Origin: Algoriphagus lutimaris
GTDB taxonomy: Bacteria > Bacteroidota > Bacteroidia > Cytophagales > Cyclobacteriaceae
DNA: 64,000 nt
Reading direction: 5' to 3'
Assembly: GCF_017051705.1 (NCBI RefSeq)
Contig: NZ_JAFIDJ010000001.1
Location: 620,001-684,000 of the forward strand
Part shown: positions 8,254-17,155 of the stretch, piece after piece
Position numbering within the stretch: position 1 is the stretch's first letter
Layout: the number at the start of each line of letters is the position of its first letter
The notes under the pieces: generated by a model
Databases searched by the model: none
Seen by the model: the letters and a program-made list of their open reading frames with translations, nothing else
What the model was told of the DNA's origin: nothing
Made by a program: the position numbers and the translations under genes

Positions 8254-10578
8254 TTAGCTTTTCTTTTTAGCAAATCTACCTTTTTTCTTTGGTTCCGGTT
8301 GATTCTCAATGATATCAATGGTTTCCTCATAGGTCAAGTCTTCTGCTACTTTATCCTTCGGGATTTTATAATTTTTCTTACCCATTTTGATATAAGGTCC
8401 CCATCTACCATTTAAAACCTGGATTTCAGGGTTTTCATCAAAAGATTTGATGTGTTTTTTCGCATCGGCCTCTCGCTTGTCTTTAATCAATTGAATAGCT
8501 TCTTCTTCATTGATACTTAGTGGGTCTTGATCTTTACCTAAAGAGAAGAAAGCTCCGTCATGTCGAATGTAAGGTCCAAATCTTCCGATGGCGGCAACCA
8601 TCTTTTTATCTTCAAACATCCCTACATCTCTCGGAAGCTTAAATAGTTCCAAAGCCTCTTCAAGGGTAATGTTTTCAATAAATTGACCTTTTTTAAGACT
8701 TGCGAATTGTTTTTCTTCATCGTCATTGTCACCGATCTGTACCAAAGGGCCAAATTTTCCAAGTCGAGCTGTGATGGTTTTACCGTTTTCAGGGTGGGTT
8801 CCGATCACTCGACTGGTATTGATGTCTTGTCGGGAAACCTGTTCTGTTTCTTCTACGCTATGGTGAAAATTGCCATAAAAAGAGTCAATCATGTCCTGCC
8901 ATACTTGACCTCCTGCTGCAATGTCATCAAATTCCTTTTCTACACGTGCGGTAAAGCTGAAGTCAATGACATTTGGAAAATGTTCCACCAAAAAATCATT
9001 GACTACCATTGCAATATTGGTAGGGAATAATTTCTGTTTTTCGGCTCCAGTGATCTCGGTCTTGGTTTCATCTTTGAATTGACCATCAGCAATGGACATT
9101 TCTATATAATTTCTAGACACGCCATCTCTGGATTCTTTAATGACATACTCTCTTCTTTGAATCGTAGAAATCGTCGGAGCATAAGTAGAAGGTCTTCCAA
9201 TTCCCAGTTCTTCCAATTTCTTTACTAAAGAAGCTTCCGTATATCTTGGTGCTGGTCTGGAGAAGGTTTCTTTTCCTTTCATCTCCTGCAGACTCAGTTC
9301 TTGCCCCACCGTAAGTGGAGGTAGAAGTGATTTGTTTGCATTGTCATCATCTTCCGGCTCATCATCTGTGTCTTCCAGATATACTTTTAGGAATCCATCA
9401 AACTTGATGATTTCGCCAGTAGCGACAAGGTTCAAATCTGAATTTGAAATATCGATCGTAATCGTGGTTTTCTCCAACTGTGCATCGGACATTTGAGAAG
9501 CTATGGCTCTCTTCCAGATTAAATCATAAAGTCTCTGTTCGTTTCTATCCCCCGAAATTTGATTGACGGAAAAGTCTGTTGGACGAATAGCTTCGTGCGC
9601 TTCTTGAGCACCTTCAGATTTAGTGGTATATTTTCTTGATTGATGATATTGTTCACCATAAGAATCATGAATCGCATTTTTAGCAGAATTCATTGCATCA
9701 TCAGATAGGTTGGTACTATCTGTTCTCATGTAGGTGATTTTACCCGCTTCATATAGCTTCTGGGCTACAGACATGGTTTGGGCCACAGAGAAATACAACT
9801 TCCGACTTGCTTCTTGCTGAAGGGTAGAAGTAGTAAATGGTGCCGCAGGGGATTTCTTACCTGGTTTTTTCTCCAGATTACCTACGGAAAAATCTGCTGC
9901 TAAGCAGGATTTTAAAAATTCTTCTGCTTCAGTTTTTGTATCAAATCGCTTAGGAAGTTCAGCTTTAAAGGTTTTTCCGGAAACCTCAAAAATAGCGGTA
10001 ATCCTAAAGCTAGACTTAGCTTTAAAGTGTTCTATTTCACGCTCTCTATCAACTATTAATCGAACGGCCACAGACTGTACTCTTCCTGCTGAAAGTCCTG
10101 TTTTTATTTTCTTCCAAAGAATAGGGGATAGCTCAAAACCCACCAATCTATCGAGGATTCTTCGGGCTTGTTGTGCATTGACTAAATCGATGTCAATTCC
10201 ACGTGGGTTTTCGATGGCTTTGGTGATGGCATTTTTGGTGATTTCCCTAAATACAATTCTTTTCGTTTGCTCATCTTTCAGTTTAAGCACCTCTTTTAAG
10301 TGCCAAGAAATTGCTTCTCCTTCGCGGTCATCATCACTCGCCAGGTAGATCATATCAGAATCTTTGACCAATGATTTAAGGTTTTTGATGACCTCTTTTT
10401 TATCGGCAGTAACCTCATAAGTAGGTTCAAACCTATTCTTGATATCAATTGCTTTATCTCCTTTTGGGAGATCCCTCACATGGCCATAGCTTGAAACAAC
10501 CTTATAATCACTACCTAGGTAGCCTTCAATGGTTTTGGCTTTGGCAGGGGACTCGACAATGACAAGGTTTTTCGACAT
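8254..10578 (-). CDS. topA: DNA topoisomerase I
   Basis: Type IA topoisomerase that relaxes negative supercoils. I place the start at 10578 (MSKNLVIVESPAK), because the family begins directly with the TOPRIM strand; an in-frame ATG at 10587 adds three residues. TOPRIM motifs are VESPAKAKTIEGYLG near the N-terminus and DDDREGEA near residue 110. The catalytic Tyr lies in TYMRTDST near residue 282. The C-terminus has three zinc-free Topo-C repeats with the pattern GxxGPxI/V (near residues 610, 660 and 725) and a Lys-rich tail. About 774 residues, normal for Bacteroidota. It is monocistronic with its own terminator. Confidence 0.97.
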   Translation of the reverse strand: MSKNLVIVESPAKAKTIEGYLGSDYKVVSSYGHVRDLPKGDKAIDIKNRFEPTYEVTADKKEVIKNLKSLVKDSDMIYLASDDDREGEAISWHLKEVLKLKDEQTKRIVFREITKNAITKAIENPRGIDIDLVNAQQARRILDRLVGFELSPILWKKIKTGLSAGRVQSVAVRLIVDREREIEHFKAKSSFRITAIFEVSGKTFKAELPKRFDTKTEAEEFLKSCLAADFSVGNLEKKPGKKSPAAPFTTSTLQQEASRKLYFSVAQTMSVAQKLYEAGKITYMRTDSTNLSDDAMNSAKNAIHDSYGEQYHQSRKYTTKSEGAQEAHEAIRPTDFSVNQISGDRNEQRLYDLIWKRAIASQMSDAQLEKTTITIDISNSDLNLVATGEIIKFDGFLKVYLEDTDDEPEDDDNANKSLLPPLTVGQELSLQEMKGKETFSRPAPRYTEASLVKKLEELGIGRPSTYAPTISTIQRREYVIKESRDGVSRNYIEMSIADGQFKDETKTEITGAEKQKLFPTNIAMVVNDFLVEHFPNVIDFSFTARVEKEFDDIAAGGQVWQDMIDSFYGNFHHSVEETEQVSRQDINTSRVIGTHPENGKTITARLGKFGPLVQIGDNDDEEKQFASLKKGQFIENITLEEALELFKLPRDVGMFEDKKMVAAIGRFGPYIRHDGAFFSLGKDQDPLSINEEEAIQLIKDKREADAKKHIKSFDENPEIQVLNGRWGPYIKMGKKNYKIPKDKVAEDLTYEETIDIIENQPEPKKKGRFAKKKS

Positions 10579-10733
10579 AAAAATCAATTTTATTTTGGGC
10601 TCTTATGCCCGATTTGGATTGCTAAAAATAGAGGGCATACTTTTTTGTTCCAAATAAATAAAAAATATGAGTGGATAATTGGAGGGATTTTTGATAAAAT
10701 CTCTAAAGAAATTAAGAAGCTAATCTTATCAAT

Positions 10734-11201
10734 ATGAAGCGTTTATTTTTATTAAGGCATGGAGAAGCAGGTTTTTCAGAGGGAACAGATTTTCAAAGAC
10801 AATTGACAACCAAAGGCAAAGAAAAGTTGAATCAATTGGGGAAAGAGCTCCAAAGTAGATCGCTTTCAATTGATTTTATGTTTTGTTCCACTGCCGAAAG
10901 GACTATGCAAACAGCTGGAATTATCCAGAGGTATGTGGCGATCAAAGAGGAGATTTTCTTAAAGGATATTTACGAAAGTAATTTAGGTGGATTGATCCAT
11001 ATTTTGGAGGGATGTCCATCGCATGCTGAGTCATGCTTAATAATAGGTCACAATCCGATCTTGAGCTTGTTGGTCTCTCATGTTTCTGGGGAGAACTATA
11101 TTAATATGCAACCGGGTATGTTGGCATGCTTGGATTTGGAAATCTCTGATTGGAGTATGGTGGGTGTTAATACTGGCTCCTTAATTGAAATTCTACAATA
11201 A
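10734..11201 (+). CDS. SixA-like histidine phosphatase
   Basis: A 155-residue cytoplasmic protein of the histidine phosphatase superfamily. The Arg-His-Gly motif is at residues 8-10, and the second catalytic His lies in IIGHNP near residue 104. The length matches SixA-type phosphohistidine phosphatases (150-165 residues). SixA of Escherichia coli acts on phosphohistidine of the nitrogen phosphotransferase system; whether that target exists here cannot be seen. It is divergent from topA and followed by a long AT-rich gap. Confidence 0.85.
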   Translation: MKRLFLLRHGEAGFSEGTDFQRQLTTKGKEKLNQLGKELQSRSLSIDFMFCSTAERTMQTAGIIQRYVAIKEEIFLKDIYESNLGGLIHILEGCPSHAESCLIIGHNPILSLLVSHVSGENYINMQPGMLACLDLEISDWSMVGVNTGSLIEILQ

Positions 11202-11568
11202 GCATAGTTTTCTATATGACCAAAAGGTTATCGAATGTATAAGTTTATTTTTTAACCAATAAATTTATTTTTAACATAAAATCATTGTTTTAAGATTTCT
11301 TTTTAAACCTATTTTATATAAATTGACAAAAAAATGGAGAAAATTGATTTTTAAAACACCCATATGTTTTAAAAATTACAGAATCCATTGATTTTTACAA
11401 TAGACCCACCTGACCGGAAGCGTTTAATCCCGGATTTTAATGCCAAATCGTAAGGAGAGAACTTCTTCGAACACTTGAATCATCATTCCTATGAAGAAAT
11501 AGGTGTTGAAAAAAGCGAGTACCCTTAAAAGAAATATATACCCTAACCATTGAACGATGTTTAAATCA
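11202..11568. other. AT-rich intergenic region before the Tat aminotransferase gene
   Basis: About 365 bases without a supportable gene. The left half is extremely AT-rich; the right half has a short minus-strand frame with hydrophobic residues, but it runs into the real gene and has no start of its own. Probably promoter and leader. Confidence 0.35.
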
Positions 11569-12732
11569 ATGAACAGAAGAGATTGGATGAAAACGAGTTT
11601 GCTATCCGCAGGATCCTTGATAGCAGCTCCTTCTTTTGCAATGCCGAACAGAAAAGCAAGCACTGCATTTTCTTACGCTCCAGAAAGTATACTCGGAGAA
11701 TATTTACCGGATTTTCCGATTTCGGAACCAAAAATGGTAGCAAGGTTAAATGCGAATGAAAATCCCTATGGTCCTGCTCCTCAAGTCATTAAAGCGATTG
11801 CTGATGCAGCAAGTTCAGGAAACCGTTATGCGCATAGTGATGCCAATACCTTGATCAGCATGATCGCAGAAAAAGAAGGCGTGACTCCGGATCATATCAT
11901 GTTGGGCCCTGGGTCTACCGATCTTTTGGAGAAAGTAGCAATTACTAGATTTCAGAATGGAGGAAATATAATAGCTGCAGATCCTTCTTATATGTCGTTG
12001 ATCAATACTGCCCAAGCTATGGGAGGAACTTGGAAGCCAATACCTCTGACTGCAGATTATGCGCATGATCTTCCAGCAATGGAAAGTGCCATCGATTCGG
12101 AAACGAAGCTTATTTACGTGTGTAACCCAAACAACCCAACAGGCTCTATTACTCATGCAGCAGACCTGAAAAAGTTTTGTGCATCTGCTTCAAAGAAAAC
12201 TCCAATTTTTGTGGACGAAGCGTATTTAGAATTTCTGGATGATGCAGCTTCTCAAAGTATGGTTGGCCTTGTTGCCGAAGGAAAGGATGTAATCGTAGCG
12301 AGAACATTCAGTAAAATCCACGGAATGGCCGGATTAAGGATTGGATATATTGTGGCTACTCCTGAAAGAATTGAAAGTATTACCAGTATGGTTAGAAGTA
12401 CCATGGGACTTTGTTCAACTTCTTTGAAAGGTGCAATTGCAAGTATGAAGGAAACCCAGTTTATTGGAGAATGCAGAGGGTATAATTCAGAATGTCGTGA
12501 ATTTACCAAGAATGCAATTGCTTCATTGGGATATGATATCATTCCATCTTATACCAGTTTTATGATTTTCCCTATCGAAATGAATGGTAAGGAGTTTTTG
12601 AAAGCCATGTATGATTCAGGGGTTGGAATTCGAGTGTTTGACATTAATAATAAGGACTGGTGTCGCGTAAGTATGGGAACCAAATCCGAAATGGAAATTT
12701 TTGTAGAAACATTCAAGAGAGTTACCGCCTAA
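11569..12732 (+). CDS. Tat-exported HisC-like aminotransferase
   Basis: A 387-residue PLP-dependent fold-type I aminotransferase of the histidinol-phosphate aminotransferase type. It begins with a twin-arginine signal (NRRDWMKTSLLSAGS, then an Ala-Pro-rich hydrophobic stretch), so it is predicted to be folded with its cofactor and exported by Tat. Visible enzyme motifs: LNANENPYGP (substrate loop), CNPNNPTG, VDEAYLEF, the PLP lysine in ARTFSKIHGMAGLRIGY, and a final Arg in WCRVSMG. An ATG at 11557 would add four residues. The next gene, an AEC permease, follows after 12 bases. True histidine biosynthesis is unlikely given export and context; substrate unknown. Confidence 0.88.
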   Translation: MNRRDWMKTSLLSAGSLIAAPSFAMPNRKASTAFSYAPESILGEYLPDFPISEPKMVARLNANENPYGPAPQVIKAIADAASSGNRYAHSDANTLISMIAEKEGVTPDHIMLGPGSTDLLEKVAITRFQNGGNIIAADPSYMSLINTAQAMGGTWKPIPLTADYAHDLPAMESAIDSETKLIYVCNPNNPTGSITHAADLKKFCASASKKTPIFVDEAYLEFLDDAASQSMVGLVAEGKDVIVARTFSKIHGMAGLRIGYIVATPERIESITSMVRSTMGLCSTSLKGAIASMKETQFIGECRGYNSECREFTKNAIASLGYDIIPSYTSFMIFPIEMNGKEFLKAMYDSGVGIRVFDINNKDWCRVSMGTKSEMEIFVETFKRVTA

Positions 12733-12744
12733 GACAGCATTTAT

Positions 12745-13887
12745 ATGTCCATAGCCTTACAAAAAACATGTTCGCTTTTACTACTTATCCTAATCGGGTT
12801 CCTGTTAAAAAACAGGCTGGTAAAAGATGAACATAAAAAAGGCCTTAAAACAATTATTCTTGATCTAGCTTTACCGGCTATGATTTTTGTGGCACTATTA
12901 AAAATAGAGGTGGATTCAGAGTTAATGTTTCTCCCTCTATTGATTCTAGTGTGGAATGCAACCATGCTTTTAACCAGTAAATTCACCTTGCCACTACTTG
13001 GGTTTTCAAAAGATAGTGCCGAGATGCGGACTTGGTTAATGATGATTCCATCCTTGGCGCCAGGATTGTCTTGTTTTCCTTTTCTACTGGAATATTTAGG
13101 AGAAGATGCATTGGCTTGGGGAGCATTGGCAGATATTGGAAACAAAGTATATGTATTGATCTTTTCTTACCTCCTGGCCATGAGCTGGTATTATAAGCAC
13201 ATGGGATTAGGATCCAGGTCCAACGGGCAAAAAGTAAAAGAATTGATTCTATCCATGTTTAAGGAGCCGATCAACATGGTAATCATTGTAGCCTTACTTT
13301 TACTTTCTTTTGGTCTAAGACTAGATAATCTTCCTGTTTTCATAGGTGAATCTATTTTGATGTTGAAAGATGTGATGACTCCCCTGGTTTTACTATTCAT
13401 TGGGGTTTCGGTAATCCTAAAGAAAGAACAGATTCAGTCCATCGCTTCTGTATTGATTTTAAGAGCAGGCTTTAGCTTAGTTCTTAGTGCTGGATTTATT
13501 GCATTGGTGGATTTGCCAAGTGAAGCTGCAGTGTTATTGGCGGTGGTATTCACTCTTTCAGCTTGTTCTTTTTGGCCTTTTGCCCATATGTCTGCCATAC
13601 GCCAACTGGAAAGAGATCAGGAGGTTGAGAGTGAAAAAGGAACTTTTGACTTGGGATTAGGGATCAATATTCTAGCCGTTTCTTTACCAATGAGTACGGT
13701 GTTGATTTTGGGAGTATTTAGCTCAGGAAATTATTTCACAGTTCCATTTCATTTATTGACAGTAGGGAGTGTCATGATTGTGGTTCCATTGATTCCCAGA
13801 GTTTTCTCTTGGGTGAAAAATTTAGAATTTAATATTCCCTTTATAGTTCAAAAGGAATTAAAAGATAGTTCTGCTGATAGCAGATAA
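12745..13887 (+). CDS. AEC-family permease
   Basis: A 380-residue membrane protein with about ten helices that I assign to the auxin efflux carrier family (Pfam Mem_trans). The N-terminal IGFLLKNR motif, the LALPAMIF segment with Pro in the crossover helix, and a second inverted half starting near residue 175 fit this family. Members carry organic acids such as malate or amino-acid-derived acids. It begins 12 bases after the Tat aminotransferase stop, so the pair is almost surely co-transcribed, which suggests that the carrier moves a substrate or product of the enzyme. A bidirectional terminator follows. Confidence 0.78.
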   Translation: MSIALQKTCSLLLLILIGFLLKNRLVKDEHKKGLKTIILDLALPAMIFVALLKIEVDSELMFLPLLILVWNATMLLTSKFTLPLLGFSKDSAEMRTWLMMIPSLAPGLSCFPFLLEYLGEDALAWGALADIGNKVYVLIFSYLLAMSWYYKHMGLGSRSNGQKVKELILSMFKEPINMVIIVALLLLSFGLRLDNLPVFIGESILMLKDVMTPLVLLFIGVSVILKKEQIQSIASVLILRAGFSLVLSAGFIALVDLPSEAAVLLAVVFTLSACSFWPFAHMSAIRQLERDQEVESEKGTFDLGLGINILAVSLPMSTVLILGVFSSGNYFTVPFHLLTVGSVMIVVPLIPRVFSWVKNLEFNIPFIVQKELKDSSADSR

Positions 13888-13921
13888 TAGCAATGGGTTT
13901 GATTATTGATTAATTTGCAAA

Positions 13922-13947
13922 AAGCCCTAGATGGTTGTCTAGGGCTT
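13922..13947. terminator. bidirectional terminator
   Basis: A 10-bp perfect stem (AAGCCCTAGA 13922-13931, TCTAGGGCTT 13938-13947) with a 6-base loop and T-tracts on both strands. It serves the AEC gene (+) and the DUF1080 gene (-). Confidence 0.87.
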
Positions 13948-13966
13948 TTTTTTGCTTCATTTTTAT

Positions 13967-14758
13967 TTAGAAATCTGTGCTTTTTCCATCTAAATCCAAT
14001 TTTTTGATCCAGATATTTCTATAGTAAACATCATGTCCTTCTGCTTGAAGTTTTAAACCTCCTGGAGTGTCAGTAATTCCTTTCCCTCCGTCATTTCCTC
14101 CATCGATGCCAGAATTGGGGCCTCCCCAAACTTGCTGGATCGGTTGGTCTTCATGAATTTTTACTCCATTGAAATATATAGTCGTTCTTGCCTTTTCTAT
14201 CAACACGCCTTTTTCAAATCTTGCTGCTTTGAAGACAATGTCATACGCATTCCATTTTCCTGTACCGTTGTAGGCATCAGTAGATGGTATTTTTTCATTG
14301 ATGATAGCCGCCATTCCATGATTGGTGTTATCTCCATCAAGAATTTGGATTTCATACCTGTTCTGCAAATATACTCCGCTGTTTCCTCCTGGATCTTTTA
14401 CAAAAAACTCTACATGCGCTCTGAAATCCCTGTATTTGGTTTTCGTTACAATATCGGCAGCTCCATATTTGCCTCCAGCGCCCGCAGGGTCATTACTACT
14501 GATTACTGGTCCTCCATCGATTGGATCCGTAGTAGCAGGCCATTTTATTGGCATGGTACTGGAGAATCTTGGTCCTTCCCAATATTCCCAGTTTTTATGC
14601 AACATTTTTTCGGTGCCGTCAAGCAAAAGTTTTGCCCCTTTTATTGGTTTGACTCCAACTCCTGTTTGGGCATAAGAAGAAATTGAAACGGCAGCTATCA
14701 GGAGTATTGCCATCGCTGATTTTGCTAGGAGTCGTTGGGTTGTAGGTTGTAAAAGCAT
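13967..14758 (-). CDS. secreted DUF1080 (3-keto-disaccharide hydrolase) protein
   Basis: A 263-residue secreted protein with an N-terminal signal (residues 12-30, ending SYAQ). The rest is one DUF1080 domain (Pfam PF06439), a concanavalin-like beta-sandwich. Family-typical parts are KYRDFRAHVEFFVKDPGGNSGVYLQNRYEIQILD (residues 125-160, only partly quoted features matter: NSGVYLQ and YEIQILD), GKWNAYDIVFKAPRF-like text, and the closing LKLQAEGHDVYYRNIWIKKL. Some DUF1080 proteins hydrolyse 3-keto-glycosides; others have no known activity. It is monocistronic and shares a terminator with the AEC gene. Confidence 0.88.
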   Translation of the reverse strand: MLLQPTTQRLLAKSAMAILLIAAVSISSYAQTGVGVKPIKGAKLLLDGTEKMLHKNWEYWEGPRFSSTMPIKWPATTDPIDGGPVISSNDPAGAGGKYGAADIVTKTKYRDFRAHVEFFVKDPGGNSGVYLQNRYEIQILDGDNTNHGMAAIINEKIPSTDAYNGTGKWNAYDIVFKAARFEKGVLIEKARTTIYFNGVKIHEDQPIQQVWGGPNSGIDGGNDGGKGITDTPGGLKLQAEGHDVYYRNIWIKKLDLDGKSTDF

Positions 14759-14943
14759 GTGAAGGGTATGATTGAATTTAAATTAATTGATTTAAGCCAC
14801 GATTGTGAATTTGAAAAATAGCTATTTTTAATTATTGAACGGTTATCAGATTATCGTAATCTATTTTCAGTAGTCTAAATTACCAAATCTGTCAAAAAAC
14901 AATATCTGTTTAATCTTATGTTTAACTAACAAATTTTTACCCA

Positions 14944-15843
14944 ATGAAATGGCAAGGAAAAAGACAAAGTTCCAATATAGATGACAGAAGGGGGAAAAGT
15001 GGTTCAGGAATGGGGGGTGGAGGATTCAATCCACTTTTAATTGGCCCTCTGTTAAAGCTGCTTTTTTCGAAAACAGGCTTAATCATAGTAGGGATTCTTG
15101 TGGTATTTTCAATTGTAACAGGAATCAACCCCTTGACTTTTGTGGGAGGGATAATGAATGGAGGAGGTCAAGGATTTGCCACAGAGAGCAATTATGAGCC
15201 CACTGCAGAGGAGGAATTATTAAAAGATTTTAGTGCTACGATCTTGGCCAATACAGAAGAAGTTTGGAACCGGGAATTGGAAAATTATCGTAACCCAACC
15301 TTGGTGTTGTTTACTAATTCTGTTTCATCTGCCTGTGGAAATGCTTCTGCTGCAACTGGTCCTTTTTATTGTCCGGCAGATGAGAAATTATACCTGGATT
15401 TAAGCTTTTTTGAAGATATGGAGCGAAAATTAAATGCACCCGGTGATTTTGCCCAAGCTTACGTGATCGCACACGAAGTAGGGCATCATATTCAAAAAAT
15501 AATGGGGATTACCGATGAGGTCCACAAATTAAGAGGTCAACTAAGCGAGAAAGAATACAATCAATATTCTGTAAAACTTGAACTTCAAGCTGATTTTTTG
15601 GCCGGAGTATGGGCGCATTATAGCCAGGAATCCATGGATTGGATGGATGAAGGTGATTTAGAAGAAGCTCTCAATGCAGCCAATGCGATAGGGGATGACC
15701 GTTTACAAAGACAATCTGGAGGAAGAGTAGTTCCGGATTCATTTACCCATGGTACTTCAGCCCAGCGGATGAAATGGTTTAAGAAAGGATTTGATACCGG
15801 AGACTTATCTCAAGGAGATACCTTCAGTGCTGCTGACTTATAA
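14944..15843 (+). CDS. YpfJ-type neutral zinc metallopeptidase
   Basis: A 299-residue protein of the YpfJ/PF04228 family. A Gly-rich, basic N-terminus precedes one membrane segment (residues 44-62), so the catalytic domain is probably periplasmic. The zinc-binding HEVGH is at residues 177-181 and a third ligand Glu is likely in LELQADFLAG near 214. The paired cysteines at 131 and 143 fit an extracytoplasmic location. The substrate is unknown for the family. It is convergent with the Nramp-like gene, with only six bases between stops. Confidence 0.92.
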   Translation: MKWQGKRQSSNIDDRRGKSGSGMGGGGFNPLLIGPLLKLLFSKTGLIIVGILVVFSIVTGINPLTFVGGIMNGGGQGFATESNYEPTAEEELLKDFSATILANTEEVWNRELENYRNPTLVLFTNSVSSACGNASAATGPFYCPADEKLYLDLSFFEDMERKLNAPGDFAQAYVIAHEVGHHIQKIMGITDEVHKLRGQLSEKEYNQYSVKLELQADFLAGVWAHYSQESMDWMDEGDLEEALNAANAIGDDRLQRQSGGRVVPDSFTHGTSAQRMKWFKKGFDTGDLSQGDTFSAADL

Positions 15844-15849
15844 TATCCT

Positions 15850-17094
15850 TTACCAGATTCCGAAAACTGTACCAATACTTTTTAGCCCAAGGACAAGGGT
15901 GATGATCCAGATAGCTAAATAAATAAGATTACTTCTAAAGCTGCTTTGGAGGTTTCCCATGATAGATTTTTGAGCACCAATCCAAATAATCCATCCACTG
16001 ATCAGGGGTAATAAAATTCCGTTTGCCAATTGGGACAAGGTGATTAATTGAACCGGTTTGATTCCAAAGGATGCAAAGGTCAAGCCCAATAATAGGACCA
16101 AGCTCATGGATATTCTCATGGTTTTGGATTTTAAATCCTGATCCCATCCAAAAATCCCACAAACTACCAAAGCAGCGGCTAATGGGGCCGTTAGCGAGGA
16201 GGTTAAACCCGCGGCCATAAACCCTATGCCCATCAAGTATTTTGCGGTGGCTCCAAATACGGGTTCTAGGCCTTTGGAAACATCCATGGCATTGCTTACT
16301 TCAGTGCTCATGCTACTTGCTCCTACTAATAGGATAGCCATGGATACCAGACCGCCTAAGACCACAGAAATCCCAATATCCTTTCTCATCCAAGAAATAC
16401 CTTCTTCTTTTTTCCATCTCTTATTGGCTAGACTGGCATACAAAAAGAGATTGTAAGGGACCACGGTTGTTCCTATCAAAGAGACGATGGTTAAAAATTC
16501 CTGATTGTTCCAGCTGGGAATAAATCCTTTGAAAACCATGGACCAATCAGGGTTCGTAAGTAGAGCTGTAACCGTAAAGGCAATGGACATTAAGATAACT
16601 AGGGCGATGAATAACTTCTCGAGACTTTTATAGTTACCTAAATATAAGAGGGCCAAGGAAATGGCTCCAATTAGAAAGTTTCCAGACTGTATTGTTAACA
16701 CTCCTAATTTCAAAGTAGGAGCTTTCCAGAATATTTCCAGTCCTAAATTGGCACCGGTAATATTACCAGATTCGTAGGCTGCATTTCCCAGAACTATGGC
16801 TAGCAAAACTAAAACCATAGAAATAAGTTTAAAAAGAGTATTGGATTTGCTATTTCGTAGCAATTGGCTCAAATCTTGTCCTGTACTAATGCCTATTCTT
16901 CCGGAAATTTCCTGGAGTGCAAGCGTGGCACAAATGGATAAAATCAAGGCCCAAAGCAGGGAGTACCCAAAATTTACTCCGGCAAGGGTGCAGACTGTAA
17001 CAGTTCCTGGTCCAATGAATGCTGCTGCAATGACTGGTCCGGGACCAAGGTTTTTGAAAAAACGGGAAATAGACAAATTGAAAGTTTTCTGCAA
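15850..17094 (-). CDS. Nramp-family transporter with atypical metal site
   Basis: A 414-residue polytopic protein (about eleven helices) with overall Nramp architecture. The start is a TTG at 17094; no ATG exists upstream in frame. The usual helix-1 metal motif DPGN is GPGT here (residues 28-31), and the helix-6 MPHN motif is VPYN (residues 212-215), so the Asp, Asn, Met and His normally involved in metal and proton binding are all replaced. This places it outside the classical Mn2+/Fe2+ importers; a different divalent cation or other substrate is possible. Monocistronic as far as can be seen. Confidence 0.85.
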   Translation of the reverse strand: MQKTFNLSISRFFKNLGPGPVIAAAFIGPGTVTVCTLAGVNFGYSLLWALILSICATLALQEISGRIGISTGQDLSQLLRNSKSNTLFKLISMVLVLLAIVLGNAAYESGNITGANLGLEIFWKAPTLKLGVLTIQSGNFLIGAISLALLYLGNYKSLEKLFIALVILMSIAFTVTALLTNPDWSMVFKGFIPSWNNQEFLTIVSLIGTTVVPYNLFLYASLANKRWKKEEGISWMRKDIGISVVLGGLVSMAILLVGASSMSTEVSNAMDVSKGLEPVFGATAKYLMGIGFMAAGLTSSLTAPLAAALVVCGIFGWDQDLKSKTMRISMSLVLLLGLTFASFGIKPVQLITLSQLANGILLPLISGWIIWIGAQKSIMGNLQSSFRSNLIYLAIWIITLVLGLKSIGTVFGIW

Positions 17095-17155
17095 AATAGA
17101 GATTTAAGAGATTTTTTGTAGATTTTAATTGAAAGCAAATAAAAGCTTAAAATAA

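Noticed and set aside
10597-10610. GGGC-GCCC hairpin in the topA leader
   Set aside because: Four-base stem only; no riboswitch-like context.
11424-11663. Hydrophobic minus-strand frame
   Set aside because: It runs antisense into the Tat signal region of the aminotransferase gene and has no independent start.
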